Source: Pontederia crassipes (taxonomy: Eukaryota > Streptophyta > Magnoliopsida > Commelinales > Pontederiaceae). From it: a stretch of 64,000 bases of DNA. Under the pieces are notes generated by a model. That model was not told the origin of the DNA, ran no database searches, and saw nothing but the letters and a program-made list of their open reading frames with translations. The stretch's first letter is position 1. Every line of letters starts with the position of its first letter. Below, one piece after another: positions 26,315-38,206 of this stretch. A program made the translations under genes and the position numbers. The DNA is taken from contig JAUKPH010000018.1 in NCBI GenBank assembly GCA_030549335.1, forward strand, positions 124,001 through 188,000, read 5' to 3'.

Positions 26315-28464
26315 TGTAACGCCCCGAGATCCACGTGACTTTCACGTGCTCAGAGTCGTCCCAGAGGCGCTACTCAATTTTCTATAAAATATTTTTTGCG
26401 AAATAAAATCTATAAAGTGCGGAATATAAAACATAAATGCGGAAGACTTTTCAAAAATAATAACTAATAATCCATAATAATCGAAATGCTAAAACATCCA
26501 TGAGTTTACAATTCTAATAAGTGTGGAAATAATAAAACTAAATCACTAGATCTAATGCCATGTGCAACATCTGTTTGTCACTGAGCGTAGCCACCTGTAG
26601 GACCATCATCTATAGCTCTCTCACCTGCACGGATCCAGGTACAGAAAAATATCCATGAGTATAAAAATATTCAGTACGTAGGGTCTAAAAGACAATCAAT
26701 ATGCTCAATCGAAAATAAGACAAAATCAATAATGAGTCGATTGAGCAGTCAATACAATTAATCAATTAACAATTTATCAATATGAACAATGTATCAGGCT
26801 ATGGTCAACAGACCAATGTAAAACAATAACAATTATTCCAATTAATAATTACCAATTGCCTGATTAATAATTAACAATTTTCAATTCAATAATCAATGAT
26901 CATTGGCCAATAACAATTCAATTCAATAGAGCAATAATAATTGCCAACTCTATGCCAATATATCCAAAGGACCATGATTTAATTCCATTCACTTAAATTC
27001 CAATTTTAATTCAATTCAATTCGATTCGATTTTCAATGTTTGGAGTTATCCAATTCAATGAGGAGCGCTCAGTCAATTAAGAGACACCATGCCACTTTCA
27101 TGCAGGCCAGTGGGGGATCAGTGCCACGGCAAGCTCGATACGATTCAATGAGTTCGTGTATGGTGGGGGACGAGTGGCCATACACAGGACAGCCATAGCT
27201 TTTACACTATCTGCCCCATTCAATTCAATTCAATTGGTCCCGACTTAGTGCCAATCAGTGAACATGGGCCTAGTAGCTTTCGACTTTTATCTTGTTTACT
27301 TAAAATGTCTATCTTTAAATAAATTATCAATTTGATTAGATAAATTCTGAACTCAAAACTAAGTAGGTCAATAATACAATCAAAATCAAAGTTCACCATA
27401 ATATAAACAGATCAATCACCAACAATATCATTAATACATCAAATTAATTAATAACAACAATAATAATCAGTAATTAAAATTTACTCAAAAATAAATAATA
27501 ACTCTCGGTGGGTACTCCCTGTTTATTACGGCCGTAACATCATTTATTTTCTCTCTCCATCTTCTCTGATTTTTACGGTCGTAAATTCTCTTCTCTTTTT
27601 TTTCTACATCTTTCTCTCTCCAAATTTTACCCCCTATTCCATTACGGTCATAAACTTTTACCCCATATCCGTTACAGTCGTAAACTCCATACTTCTTATT
27701 ATTATTTTTTTAACCTTTCTCTCTCTACATCTCTCTATTCCATTACGGCCGAAAACCCTAACTCTTCGGCCGTAAACATTTTTTTTTCTTTTTTTCATCT
27801 TTCTCTCTCTATTCTATTACGGCCGAAAACCCTAACTCTTCGGCCGTAACACCCTTTTCTCGGCCGTAATAGATGATTCCTCTTTCTCTCTCTATTTTTC
27901 TCTCATTGCTTTTATTCCTTTCTATCTCTACATGAATCTCGCCTTCTAGTTACGCCCCCCTCTTTTCGATCGGGAACATCACGTGTCGAACAGACAATTA
28001 CGATCAGAAATTTACGGCCGTAACAAATCTAATTTAAAACTAAATTGCGTCGTAAAACATCACGACACAATAACAACCAAGCAGAATCTCCCGTACGTAC
28101 CTGCGCGCCTTATTTTCTGACGTCGCCGAAGACGAAGCCGAAATTCACGCAGACGAAGCCAAAATGTTCGTACCCCCTATTCTTATTTATAGTGTTGACA
28201 GATTTTTAATTACTCTAACCATATTATCTAATCTCAATCAAATTAAATCCTCTAATTTATCCTTTTAACCACTCCCTATTTATTCTAATATTTAATTAGA
28301 TAAATTATGAAATTAATTGAATAATCCTATCCCTAATCAAACTCCTCTCGATTTTAGTTTATTTTCGGAATTATTAAATATAGTAATATTAATAACAATA
28401 TTTTTTCAAAATAAAATAATAAAATATCTATTTATTAAATCCTGAAAAAATCAGGGTCGTTATA
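26315..28464 (-). repeat. gypsy B 5' LTR
   Basis: 2150 bp, nearly identical to 19365-21523. The outer end is mutated from TTACA to TTATA. Confidence 0.96.
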
Positions 28465-28469
28465 CGGGC

Positions 28470-28960
28470 CATAAGGGTTGGCTCGATGCATTTAGCAAGT
28501 CATAAAAATCTCTTGCTTCTGAATTTGGTGTCTCTTCATCCTGCTTAAATCTAATATTCCCATACTCAGTTACAGCTGCGTCATAAACTAACTATTCATA
28601 TTGCAAAGTAAATCCTTCTTGAGGATCGACAAAATGGAGACCTAGATTTGGTACGCTTGTCGAAGGTGCTCCTTCACCTAAATCATTCCATTGCCAATAA
28701 TTGAATTTGAAACCCTTTCTATATAAGTGAACCTTAACTGTCTCTAGCGTCTATAATTTTGTGCCATAACATTTCAAGCAATGACACCTAATTGTTCCCT
28801 CCTGCTGATATTGCAAAGACTGACAAACCACACTAACATAATAGTCAACGCCATCTATAAATTCTTGTGTCAAACCTCTACGACCAGGATTATTTCTAAT
28901 GTACATCCATTGACGATCGTTCAAGTATGAAATAATATCTGCATTATTTACAAGTTATAG
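28470..28960 (-). pseudogene. TNP2-type CACTA transposase, N-terminal part (transposase-associated domain)
   Basis: On the - strand the reading NDRQWMYIRNNPGRRGL, then FIDGVDYYVSVVC and IRCHCLKCYGTKL matches the transposase-associated domain at the start of plant TNP2 proteins, including its zinc-binding-like CxCxxC. It continues to DFYDLLNASSQPLWP and stops exactly at the gypsy insertion. The next residues of the family are at 19359 downwards. Two in-frame stops are seen. The start is upstream of an apparent acceptor near 28940, so a 5' exon is probably missing from this call. Confidence 0.85.
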
Positions 28961-28969
28961 TAATTAAAA

Positions 28970-30419
28970 ATTTTGTAATAAAACTGGTCAAGTTTAGACA
29001 ATCAATCCAAAGGTTCACATATTCCATCGTAAGAAAAAAAACATGGAAGAAACATCGTAAACACTAATTACAACTAATCATGAACAAATCATAAACACTC
29101 TTATGAACTAAAAATAAATACTAATTAGAAATAATCAGGAACACATAAACACTAATTAAAAATAATCAGGAATATCGTAAACACTAATTAAAAGTCATCA
29201 TATTTGCACTACAAAATAACAAATAAGAACTAATGAATGAAATCTAAAGGATCAAATTTAAAAAATTTACGTCATTTCGAGTGACAGAATTAAAGTACTC
29301 AGTTCAATTATAACATTTTATAACATAATAATAACAGTTGAATGAACTTTTTCTGCAGCATTCGAGAATTCAAACTTTATTCTAAAGGAACTAAATGAAA
29401 ACATTATTTATAGGACATTGAACTAAGAGGAAAGCCAATCATGTAATCTGTTTTTTTTTCTTTTCCTGAGGAAATAAATGACAGTGATTAGCTTGTTCAG
29501 CTGTTCTCACCTTGTCAAGAGCAACGCTTGACGTTCCAACTTCAACCGCGAGATCACTGGACACGTCAGTGGGCGGCCTGAATTATAAATCAGTAGGTTA
29601 AGTTCAATTGTCATGTCTGTTCAGATCAAACGGTAATGAACAAAATTACAGAATTTTATCTCTGAGAGCAAAATATGAAGGTCTGATGGATTTATAGGTG
29701 CCACTTATGTTCAACAAATCTTGCCATGTATAGCTGATCGAAGTTGTTTTTTATTCATTTGAAATTGTTTGCAGATGAATGTAAGTCCAATTCTGAATTT
29801 CAAACTGAAACAAATATCTGTTAAATTTGTTCAAACTCTTTATATAAAATTAAAGAAACAGAAACAAATAACTGTTAAATTTGAAACTGTGGAGCCCTTC
29901 TTGAAGGATAATTAAGATGCGTTTGTTTTTGGAGGGAACTAAGAAATCAATTGAAGGATAATTAAGATGCGCCTTGGGGATCACTCAAATATTCTGTAGC
30001 TTGTTGCGCCAGGGAGAATCACGCCGTGGTTCGGGGACCACTCGGATTTCTCACAATAATAATTACCTAATTCTTTGGTTTCGATGAATGTTCCTAAAGT
30101 TAAGATCCAACATGATTATGCCTTAGATTTTTCATTTTTCATTACCAAACTACTACTAGTGTCTATAGTTGTCGAAACTTTAATTTACAAAATGTATCCT
30201 TAAGTTAAAATATATGGATGTGAATGAATTAAAGATGAGATGTGATAAACATTTGCTTATAAAGACAAAAAAGAAGGCGGGCGGCCGGATCGGGTCGCCA
30301 TGGCGGCCTGATCTGCCTGGCGCGCGCGGAGGGCAGCCGGATCTGGGAGAATGGAGAGAGCAGACGTGGGGGAAGAGAGGGAAACGGAGGAAGTGACAGT
30401 TGGGTCGAATATTTATATA
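28970..30419. other. CACTA 5' region, no further gene recognised
   Basis: AT-rich, with an isolated GC-rich block at about 30270-30400 (GGCGGGCGGCCGGATCGGG and neighbours) just inside the subterminal repeats. ATTGAAGGATAATTAAGATG recurs near 29900 and 29950. This is where promoter and leader of the TNP2 gene would lie. I cannot place a start site. Confidence 0.5.
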
Positions 30420-30995
30420 TACAATTTTCGACGGTCGGAAATGTCGAAAAGTAGGCAATAATATATTAATTCGAATTAAAACGGTCAAATCCGCTGGACG
30501 GACCATCGACTTTCGACGGTTTTAGCCGTCGAAATATATAATAATATTGTCAAGTGAAAGAGAATTATATAAATTATAAATCTTCAATTTCGATGGTCAA
30601 AACCGTCGAAAACATTTAAAGTAGAATTAAAATCAGTTAACATTCCGACGGGTCTGATCGCCAAAATATCGACGGTTCCGTGAAACGTCGCAACTTTCGA
30701 CGGTCGGAACTGTCAAAAAATAAAATATCGATACCCCACCAACATTAAAATATTTCGACGGCTAAGACCGCTGAAAGTTACGACGGTTAGATCTTTCGAC
30801 GGTCTGAACCGTCGAAAAATTAGCATGAAAATGGATCAACCGGTTTTAACATCATCGAAAGTTTCGACGAATTCTGAATGGCTAAAACCGTCGAAATCAT
30901 ATCCGACGATAATTTCGACGAATCATTCGATCCGCCGAAAATTCCGTCGGTATTTCAGACGAATTTCTCTCTGTCGAAAACGAACCGTCGAAAAT
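30420..30995. repeat. CACTA right subterminal repeats
   Basis: Same TTTCGACGGTC / AACCGTCGAAA motif family as the left end, in both orientations, with about a dozen recognisable copies. The spacing is irregular and copies are diverged. Confidence 0.9.
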
Positions 30996-30997
30996 TG

Positions 30998-31014
30998 GCG
31001 TTTTTCTTGTAGTG
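30998..31014 (-). repeat. CACTA right terminal inverted repeat
   Basis: Ends ...TTTTTCTTGTAGTG and is followed by TGA. This is the end nearest the transposase 5' side. Confidence 0.95.
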
Positions 31015-31017
31015 TGA

Positions 31018-32084
31018 GTACATGTTTTGTCATATAGAACCTGGGCATTACACTTTATGCTATTATCAAAGTCAATTTTTTTTACCATATTTGAATATTG
31101 AAATAAACAAAGTAATTCATCCTTTAATTAAAAAATTAAATAATTTATTTACTTTTGTTAGATTTTACCACTCAAATCAATATTAATATAAGTTTATAAA
31201 TTATGAGTTTACATATTAATTACATATTCAAGATCAAAGTAAAAAAAATATTCAAACAACTATTTTGTTCTTTTATTTATTAAAATTTGTTGATAATGCT
31301 GTTTTACTTTTATATGTGTAATGTTTATACATGCTATTAATAACTATATGTTATAAGTATTTTAATTGAATATAATTTTATTACTATAGCTTCTGTTGAT
31401 GTTCGGTCGGAAATTAATAACATTGGAAAATAGAAACGAAACTCCAGAATTTGATATTCTTTATTGACAATTTTGTTTCTATTTTATTGATAAGTTGGCA
31501 TTAGTATGATGAAAACGTTTTAATAAAAGTACAAATATGTTCTATAAATAAAATGTTTATAATTTTTACCTTTTACTTTCGGAAAAATATTGCTAAAAAA
31601 TTGACTAGTTGGTGTGAGCTTATCCATGCAATTATGCACGATTTTGTACTCTTCAAATAAGAATACATTTTCTGAAAGATCCTAACTTTCGTGCTTTGGT
31701 GAATTAAGTTTTAAAAAGAATTAAATTTTAAAAGAAATTTTTTTTCTATATACACATTCCTTTCTTCGGAGCCTATTTTTCTTCAAAAAAAATCTTCTTA
31801 CAATCTCACTAATGAAATGTCTTTAGTGGTCTGTTCTTTTATTATTAATAAAATATTTCTAATTAACCTAGGGAAAATGGTTAAGGAAATATTCTATACA
31901 TTTTAATGAAGCTAAAACAAATTTAAAGGAAAGGAAAAAGCTTCTATGCTGAACCGGATTCTAGTTATCGAATTCGGATCCGATCAAACAAGCCGCCACA
32001 TCGCAACAGATCAAAAGCCTTTTAGGGTTTCTCTTCTCCCTCCGTTTCCTCCCTTTTTTCCCCGACTCATTTCGACTGCTCACC
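31018..32084. other. AT-rich intergenic and PRP17 promoter region
   Basis: No ORF or repeat recognised until the GC-rich leader from about 31960. A TATA box is not obvious. The leader just before the ATG is pyrimidine-rich (TTTCTCTTCTCCCTCCG). Confidence 0.5.
32023..32030 (+). promoter_or_regulatory. telo-box-like motif upstream of PRP17
   Basis: TAGGGTTT, the reverse of AAACCCTA, 55 bases before the ATG. Telo-boxes are common near the start of plant housekeeping genes; the role here is inferred. Confidence 0.45.
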
Positions 32085-35000
32085 ATGGATCTCCTCCGCG
32101 ATTACTCCGAGGACGGCGACGAGACGCCGGAAGATGAACAGGAGCAAAAGGAAGGCCCTCCGCCGGCTCCCTCAGAGTCTCCGGCGCCGGAGGGGGGCGG
32201 CGAGGAAGCGTCTTCGTCGCCGGATTCCTCCCCGCTCCGCCTTTCCCTCCCGGCGAAGTCGTCCGCCCCACGCGTTGACGACACCACCCTCGCCCTCGCC
32301 GCCGCCGAGAACGCCCGCGCCACTCACCGCCCGCTCGACCCTTCGCAGCACGCCGTGGCCTTCAACCCGACCTACGAGCAGCTATGGGCGCCGATCTACG
32401 GCCCTGCCCACCCCTTCGCAAAGGACGGTATCGCCCAGGGCATGCGCAACCACAAGCTCGGTTTCGTGGAGGACGCCTCCATCGAGCGCTTCATGTTTGA
32501 TGAGCAGTACAATACGTTCCACAAGTACGGCTACGCCACCGATCCCTCCGGCCTCGACTACGTCGGCGATCTCGATGCCCGGGCCAAGAACCAAGGTTTG
32601 TCCGTGTACAACGTTCCCCAGCAGGAGCAGAAGCGGCGCCGCATCCAGGGTAAGGAAGCCGATGACGCAGAGGATGACTCCGCACCACCGCCCGAGGTTG
32701 AGAACCCTGCGACGGACGATTGGCTTCTGAAGAATAAGACGAGCCCTTGGGCCGGGAAGAAGGAGATGGTGCAAGGGGAGCTGACGGAGGAACAGAAGAA
32801 GTATGCCGAAGAACATGCAGAGAAGAAGGCCGCGAAGGAGCAAGGTGCGGAGGGTAGGAGCGGCGACAAGGCTGTCCATGCTGATAAGAGCACATTCCAT
32901 GGGAAAGACGAGCGCGACTACCAGGGTCGGTCGTGGATTGAGCCGCCAAAGGACGCCAAGGCCTCCAACGACCATTGTTACATCCCGAAGCGCTGGATTC
33001 ACACATGGAGCGGGCACACCAAGGGCGTTGCAGCCATCAGGTTCTTCCCCAAGCATGGCCATCTCCTTCTGTCAGCTGGAATGGACTCGAAGGTTAAGAT
33101 TTGGGATGTCTACAACTCAGGCAAGTGTATGCGGACTTACATGGGCCACTCGAAAGCTGTTCGTGACATATCCTTCTCTAACGATGGCTCCAAGTTCTTG
33201 AGTGCTGGATATGACAAGAACATTAAGTATTGGGACACCGAGACAGGGAAGGTAATCTCGACATTTTCAACGGGGAAGATTCCCTATGTAGTGAAACTAA
33301 ATCCGGACGATGACAAGCAGAATATTCTTCTCTCGGGGATGAGTGATAAGAAGATTGTTCAGTGGGATATGAACTCTGGTGTCATCACACAAGAGTATGA
33401 TCAGCATCTAGGAGCTGTTAATACTATCACATTTGTTGATAATAACAGGAGGTTTGTAACGTCCAGTGATGACAAGTCCCTTCGAGTATGGGAATTTGGG
33501 ATTCCAGTGGTTATAAAGTACATCAGTGAGCCACACATGCACTCAATGCCTGCAATATCTCTTCACCCGAACATGAACTGGCTGGCAGCTCAGAGCTTAG
33601 ATAATCAGATACTTATTTATAGTACCAAAGAGAGATTTCAGCTGAATAAGAAAAAGAGATTTGCAGGTCATGTTGTAGCAGGGTATGCCTGCCAGGTGAA
33701 TTTCTCACCAGATGGGCGATTTGTTATGTCAGGTGATGGAGAAGGGAAATGTTGGTTCTGGGATTGGAAGAGCTGCAAAGTCTTCAGAACCTTGAAATGC
33801 CACGAAGGTGTATGCATTGGATGTGAGTGGCATCCATTAGAACAGAGCAAGGTCGCCACTTGTGGGTGGGATGGTATGATCAAATACTGGTAAGCCTTCC
33901 CAATTTCTTCACTTTGTTTAGAAGTAAACAAATGAATAGTTTTTCTTCCCTCTTTCAAAAAAGGATAGGTTTCTTTGATTTATGTTTTGCCACTATTGTC
34001 CTTTTAAATTGTTTTACACATGCATCATAGTCAATTATTGTTCCTTCTTTCCATGTGTATTTTTTATACCAGTGATTGAGCTTCATCCTTTTTTCCAATT
34101 CGACTTGCAAATTGGTTGTGCTGTACATGTTTAGATTTTTTGTTTTTATTTCTCACTTGAAAAAGATAAACTTGCTTTATCAAGGAGAAAATGAATAAAC
34201 ATGAGACATTAAGGCCAAATGCAAATATCTATGGTATATTATATCATGAGATATTGTAAACAGAATGAAAATTAGCTGAAACCTAATAATTGCCGACCCC
34301 AACACTGTTACAGTAATTTGGAAAGAGTAACATAGTACAAATTAACAAGTCACTATCTATTTTTCCTGTTTATACAGAAACAGAAAAGGTACCTTGCTTT
34401 ATTTTATTTTCTCATTGTTGAATGTGGAAGGCCAAGCAATCCTGGACTATGTTTTGGAACTTTAAGAGGAAAGTTGGTTCTGCATCTTCTTGAAAAGCAC
34501 AAAAGTCGTATAGATAGCATCATCTTGTTATGTTTCGGTCTCTACAGCTTAAAGCTGAAATAATGGAAACAAGTTCCTAGCACTTTTTCAGAAACCACAT
34601 CAGATAAAATTGCAAATGAATGGGAAATTGGTCGTCTGACTGGTCGCTTTAACAAAATACACAAGAGTTCCATCATGTCTTTTCTTATTGATTTTTTTTT
34701 TATTTTGAAAGATCTTATTGATTATGTTAACCCTGAGCCTTCGTTAAAATGTTTAGTTAATATTTTTTGCTTGTTGTTAGAACATGTTCCTGTTTTTGGG
34801 ATTCACATCGTAAGTTGCATTTCTTCCTTTTGAATGAATTTGGACGAAATTAATTTGGTATGATCTCAAAGGCCCACCCATTTTAAGTCTTATGTTCTGG
34901 AAAGTTGAAGACGAGACCGATTATTTTCCCTTCACTCAAAGTAGCAGGTTGCAATAGGGAGTCCTTTCCTGGCTGGAGGGAGTGATCAAACATCAAATGT

Positions 35001-36435
35001 TGGTTTTTCTGTATCTTCATGTGGTCATGGTGTGAGATATTTGAAAATTTATGTAAAGGAAAAACTAAAATTTTCTGCACAGGCAAGAATATGTTTAGTT
35101 TGAAAAGACAGTCAAGAATATATAACCATTGAACTTCACTGGCCGTGGCAGAAGTTTGAAGTTAGTGGGAAAGATGAGAGAAGGAAAGTGCTAGCATGCT
35201 CATTATGTTTATAACTTGATAATAAGAGAATAAGTTGAAGAATATCAAAGGGCAACAAAAAGTTAAGGTCCATGTTCATCTAGAATCAGCAAAGCCCTGT
35301 GTCAATCCAAATAAAACTTTGCAAAATGAAAACTACAGTCAATGAGCATTTGTTACATGTACGGACACATTCATACAGTTTAAAATATACTGTACCATTT
35401 TGTGTTAATATTATTCTAACTATGTTTTCTTAGCTGTAATAGGCTTTGACCTCATTTGTAGGACCAACAAAGGTAAAGTATCAGGATGGGAAGTATGCCA
35501 CATGAAACTTTGTCATGTCACCCTCCAATCAATCACAACTTGATATGAAATATTAGGTGGTAAGGCTTCAAGGCATCCAAAAAATGAAAGTAGCTAAACT
35601 TGATATTGTTGGAGTGACTGAGTGCTAAGAAAGATGGAACAAAAATGGAAATTTTGTTGTAGTTCCTTTTAGTGGGATAATTGAGGGTAGGTCCTTTCTT
35701 TTGCGATAAAAAAAATGAGGGGATGTCTAAGGCAAAGTTATTAAGATTATGATATTTCCCAAGATTGTAAGAGGATTTTAGAATCATCAATCGGAGATCA
35801 AAATTTTGATAATCCTGATGTTATGTCATTTGAAACGAAGGCGAAAAGTGCCTGGGTGCAGAAATGTGAATTACTTTTGCCGGTGGAGGGAAGAAGACAA
35901 GAGACCACCTGAATTGGTCTCATCTTATATTCTCATAACATAGAATATGTTGTTCTTTATTGAATATACCATCTACCAAAGCAAATAGGACAGTTTAGTC
36001 TTCAACAGTCTGAGGCGTGATACTCAATCTAATATTCAGTATTTGTGGCAAATGTCTATGGAGAAGCAGAGCATGAACAGGCTATATTATGAACACCTAA
36101 CTTAGATGTTTTCTTAGAGGGAAGTTTGGGGACTATATGAACAGATTATATTATACCACTGTAATAATTAGATATTTTTTTGAGGAACTAATTAGATCTT
36201 TTCCCGCATGACCGGACCAACATCTGAACTGTTCGGTTCAAACAAAGATGAGCACGTTGATCTAGATGCTCCTAATGGTCAAAATAGGTCTGAGAGGGGG
36301 AATAGAAGCATCTGTTATGATGTGCCTTTTTTATTCTATCTTATGTGATTACCTGAAGATTCAATTTCTGCTTTACCACCAGGTTCTTGGGATAACCAAT
36401 CATCAATCATGTGTGATTTCTTTTGCAGGGATTAG
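32085..36435 (+). CDS. PRP17: pre-mRNA-processing factor 17 (WD40 splicing factor)
   Basis: CDS joins 32085-33889 and 36429-36435 and gives 603 residues. PRP17/CDC40 acts in the spliceosome at the second catalytic step of nuclear pre-mRNA splicing. The N-terminus is acidic and Pro/Ser-rich ([13 protein letters not shown]). The family block [18 protein letters not shown] lies near residues 100-117, followed by [17 protein letters not shown] charged [16 protein letters not shown] segment lies near residue 245. Seven WD40-type blades run from about residue 305 ([15 protein letters not shown]) to the end ([29 protein letters not shown]). The exon 1 frame would stop at TAA 33891-33893, but TACTG|GTAAGC is a good donor. 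The acceptor TTTTGCAG|GGATTAG at 36428/36429 completes TGG and adds Asp and a stop, giving the KYWD end usual in this family. The 5' half is strikingly GC-rich, the 3' half is not. The CDS looks intact. Confidence 0.95.
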
Positions 36436-37002
36436 ATTCTCAACGGCCCCAAGTTCATTAGGAGTCGAGACTCTCAGGGGAGACAAGATCCAAAAATCTG
36501 CGCTTCATTTACAGATATAAATTACTCTGCTACTCTTGCAGTGAGCAGCATGGAGCACTTGTAGATTACTTGAGTTCTTGGTACCATTACCTTAATTCCA
36601 GGGTGGTCGCTCCCAAAGGAATGTTGTGCATGTTGCTACCAATATACATTTCCATCGTTGAAGTTTTGCAAGTTGTAGACGCCATAGGCTTGTCTTGGAT
36701 GATGTTTTTTCAGTCTTTCACCATGATTTATCTGTAAGATCAAAAAGTTCACCAGCTAAGAGGTGGTCATCAAATTATTTCCTGCAATTTAAACTGTAAT
36801 GGTCGGTCTTGACACATCCATAGCAGACGTTCCTAGTCTTTTTATCATGTTGAACTGGCATTACATTAATGAATTTTGGGATGTACATGTAAAGCTCTTA
36901 GTTGTTGTAGGAAGATGTAGATGAAGATATGTTTTTACCGCTCCACAAGTTATCGATTTTATGCTTTAAATCAATGCGAGACATTTCATAAAACACCCTA
37001 TT

Positions 37003-37841
37003 ACAATAACAACTAAGCCTTATCCCACTAGGTGGGGTAGGCTACATGGATCATACGACGTCATTCCGATCTATTAGTAATTAAACCTTTCAGTATATTA
37101 TTCGTCATTCCGATCTATTAGTAATAAAACCTTTCAGTATATTATTCACCAATAGATATTGCTCTATTAGTTCGTCAAGTGTTCGTCTTGGCCTCCCACT
37201 TTCTTTTTTAATCGAACTCTAGATTATTTGATCTACTTTTTTTACTGACGTATCTAATGATCTTTTCTGAACATGACCAAATCATCTCAAACTATTCTTT
37301 ACCATTTTCTCACTAATAGGAGCCATTCCGACTCGTTCACGTATATGGTTATTCTTAATCTTATCTAATTTTGTATAACCACACATCCATCTCAACATCC
37401 TCATTTCGGCTATCCCCATTTTACGTTCATGTTGTCCCTTCATAGCCCAACATTCACTATCATATAAGACTGCCGATCTTATAGCAGTACGATAGAATTT
37501 TCCTTTAACTTTATTGGATACTTTTCTATCACAAAGAACTCCAGTGGCTTTCCTCCACTTACACCAACCAGCTTGAATTCTATGATTAACATCGTCATCA
37601 ATCTCACCATCTTGTCTTACAATTGATCCTAAATATTTAAACTTTGTCACTTGAGGAATTATATCCTCCCCAAACCTAACTTCCAAATCGTCTGTTTATT
37701 TGTGAAATTGCTATGCATATATTCTGTTTTATTCCTACTTAAACGAAAACCCTTTGACTCCAACGTATTTCTCCATATTTCTAATTTTGTATTAATCTCT
37801 TCTCTTGAATCCGTTAAAAATACTATATCATCCGTTGTGGT
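37003..37841 (-). mobile_element. 5'-truncated RTE-type LINE
   Basis: Flanked by a perfect 16-bp duplication CATAAAACACCCTATT (36987-37002 and 37842-37857). On the - strand it starts inside the RT catalytic motif (DDIVFLTDSREEINTKLE), then RNKTEYMHSNF, TKFKYLGSIVRQDGEIDDDV, AGWCKWRKATGVLCDR, KGKFYRTAIRSAVLYDSECW and AEMRMLRWMCG. These are typical of the RT C-terminal part of plant RTE LINEs. The - strand 3' end carries GGATAAGGCTTAGTTGTTAT, the same tail as the SINEs below. A stretch of about 45 bp (GTCATTCCGATCTATTAGTA...) is duplicated in tandem at 37050-37145. Dead: 5' truncated, with a frame change near 37680. Confidence 0.93.
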
Positions 37842-37857
37842 CATAAAACACCCTATT

Positions 37858-38115
37858 GATGAACTTAAATTGAAAAATAAACGTTTACAAGTATTTAGAT
37901 AAGTCTTAGCACAGACAAGAACGAAGTACACTTCAGCCAACAAATATAGGCAATATCAACAATTAGAAAATCACTTGGATAAGCCATCAGATTTTGTTGA
38001 CCTTATTATATTTATATTGCTTCTACTTTATTATTTTGTTCACCTTTTGCTCTGGCTGAACGCATTTGGATCAACCATTTAAATAACGTGTTTTAATCAT
38101 TTGTGCTCAACATCC

Positions 38116-38206
<91 letters not shown>

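Larger units (their letters stand above)
19365..28464 (-). mobile_element. full-length Ty3/gypsy chromovirus (gypsy B) nested in the CACTA TNP2 gene
   Basis: Two LTRs of about 2.15 kb flank one gag-pol region on the - strand. The 5-bp target duplication CGGGC is intact (19360-19364 and 28465-28469). The LTRs begin TGTAACGCCCC; the left ends CGTTACA, and the right has mutated to CGTTATA. In the first ~150 aligned bases the LTRs differ at four positions. A primer-binding site complementary to initiator tRNA-Met and a polypurine tract are present. The C-terminal chromodomain and long LTRs fit the Tekay/Del group of chromoviruses. The target was transposase coding sequence, read in the same frame on both sides. 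Confidence 0.96.
13155..31014 (-). mobile_element. CACTA (En/Spm-type) transposon, 17.86 kb including a nested gypsy element
   Basis: The left end is CACTACAAGAAAATAGC and the right end, on the other strand, is CACTACAAGAAAAACGC. The element is flanked by a 3-bp duplication TGA (13152-13154 and 31015-31017), the hallmark of CACTA elements. Both subterminal regions are packed with short GACGGTT/AACCGTC motifs. Inside, on the - strand, lie a TNP2-type transposase gene (28,960 down to about 17,130) and a TNPA-like gene (16,626 to 14,215). Removing the 9.1-kb gypsy insertion leaves about 8.75 kb, a usual size for an autonomous plant CACTA element. Stops in both genes indicate it no longer codes for transposase. 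Confidence 0.95.

Noticed and set aside
32382..33062. Antisense and alternative-frame open frames inside PRP17 (up to 226 codons)
   Set aside because: Shadows of a GC-rich coding sequence; no motifs.
32085..33893. PRP17 as a single-exon gene ending at TAA 33891-33893
   Set aside because: A consensus donor overlaps the last codon, and the downstream acceptor restores the family C-terminus KYWD with an immediate stop.
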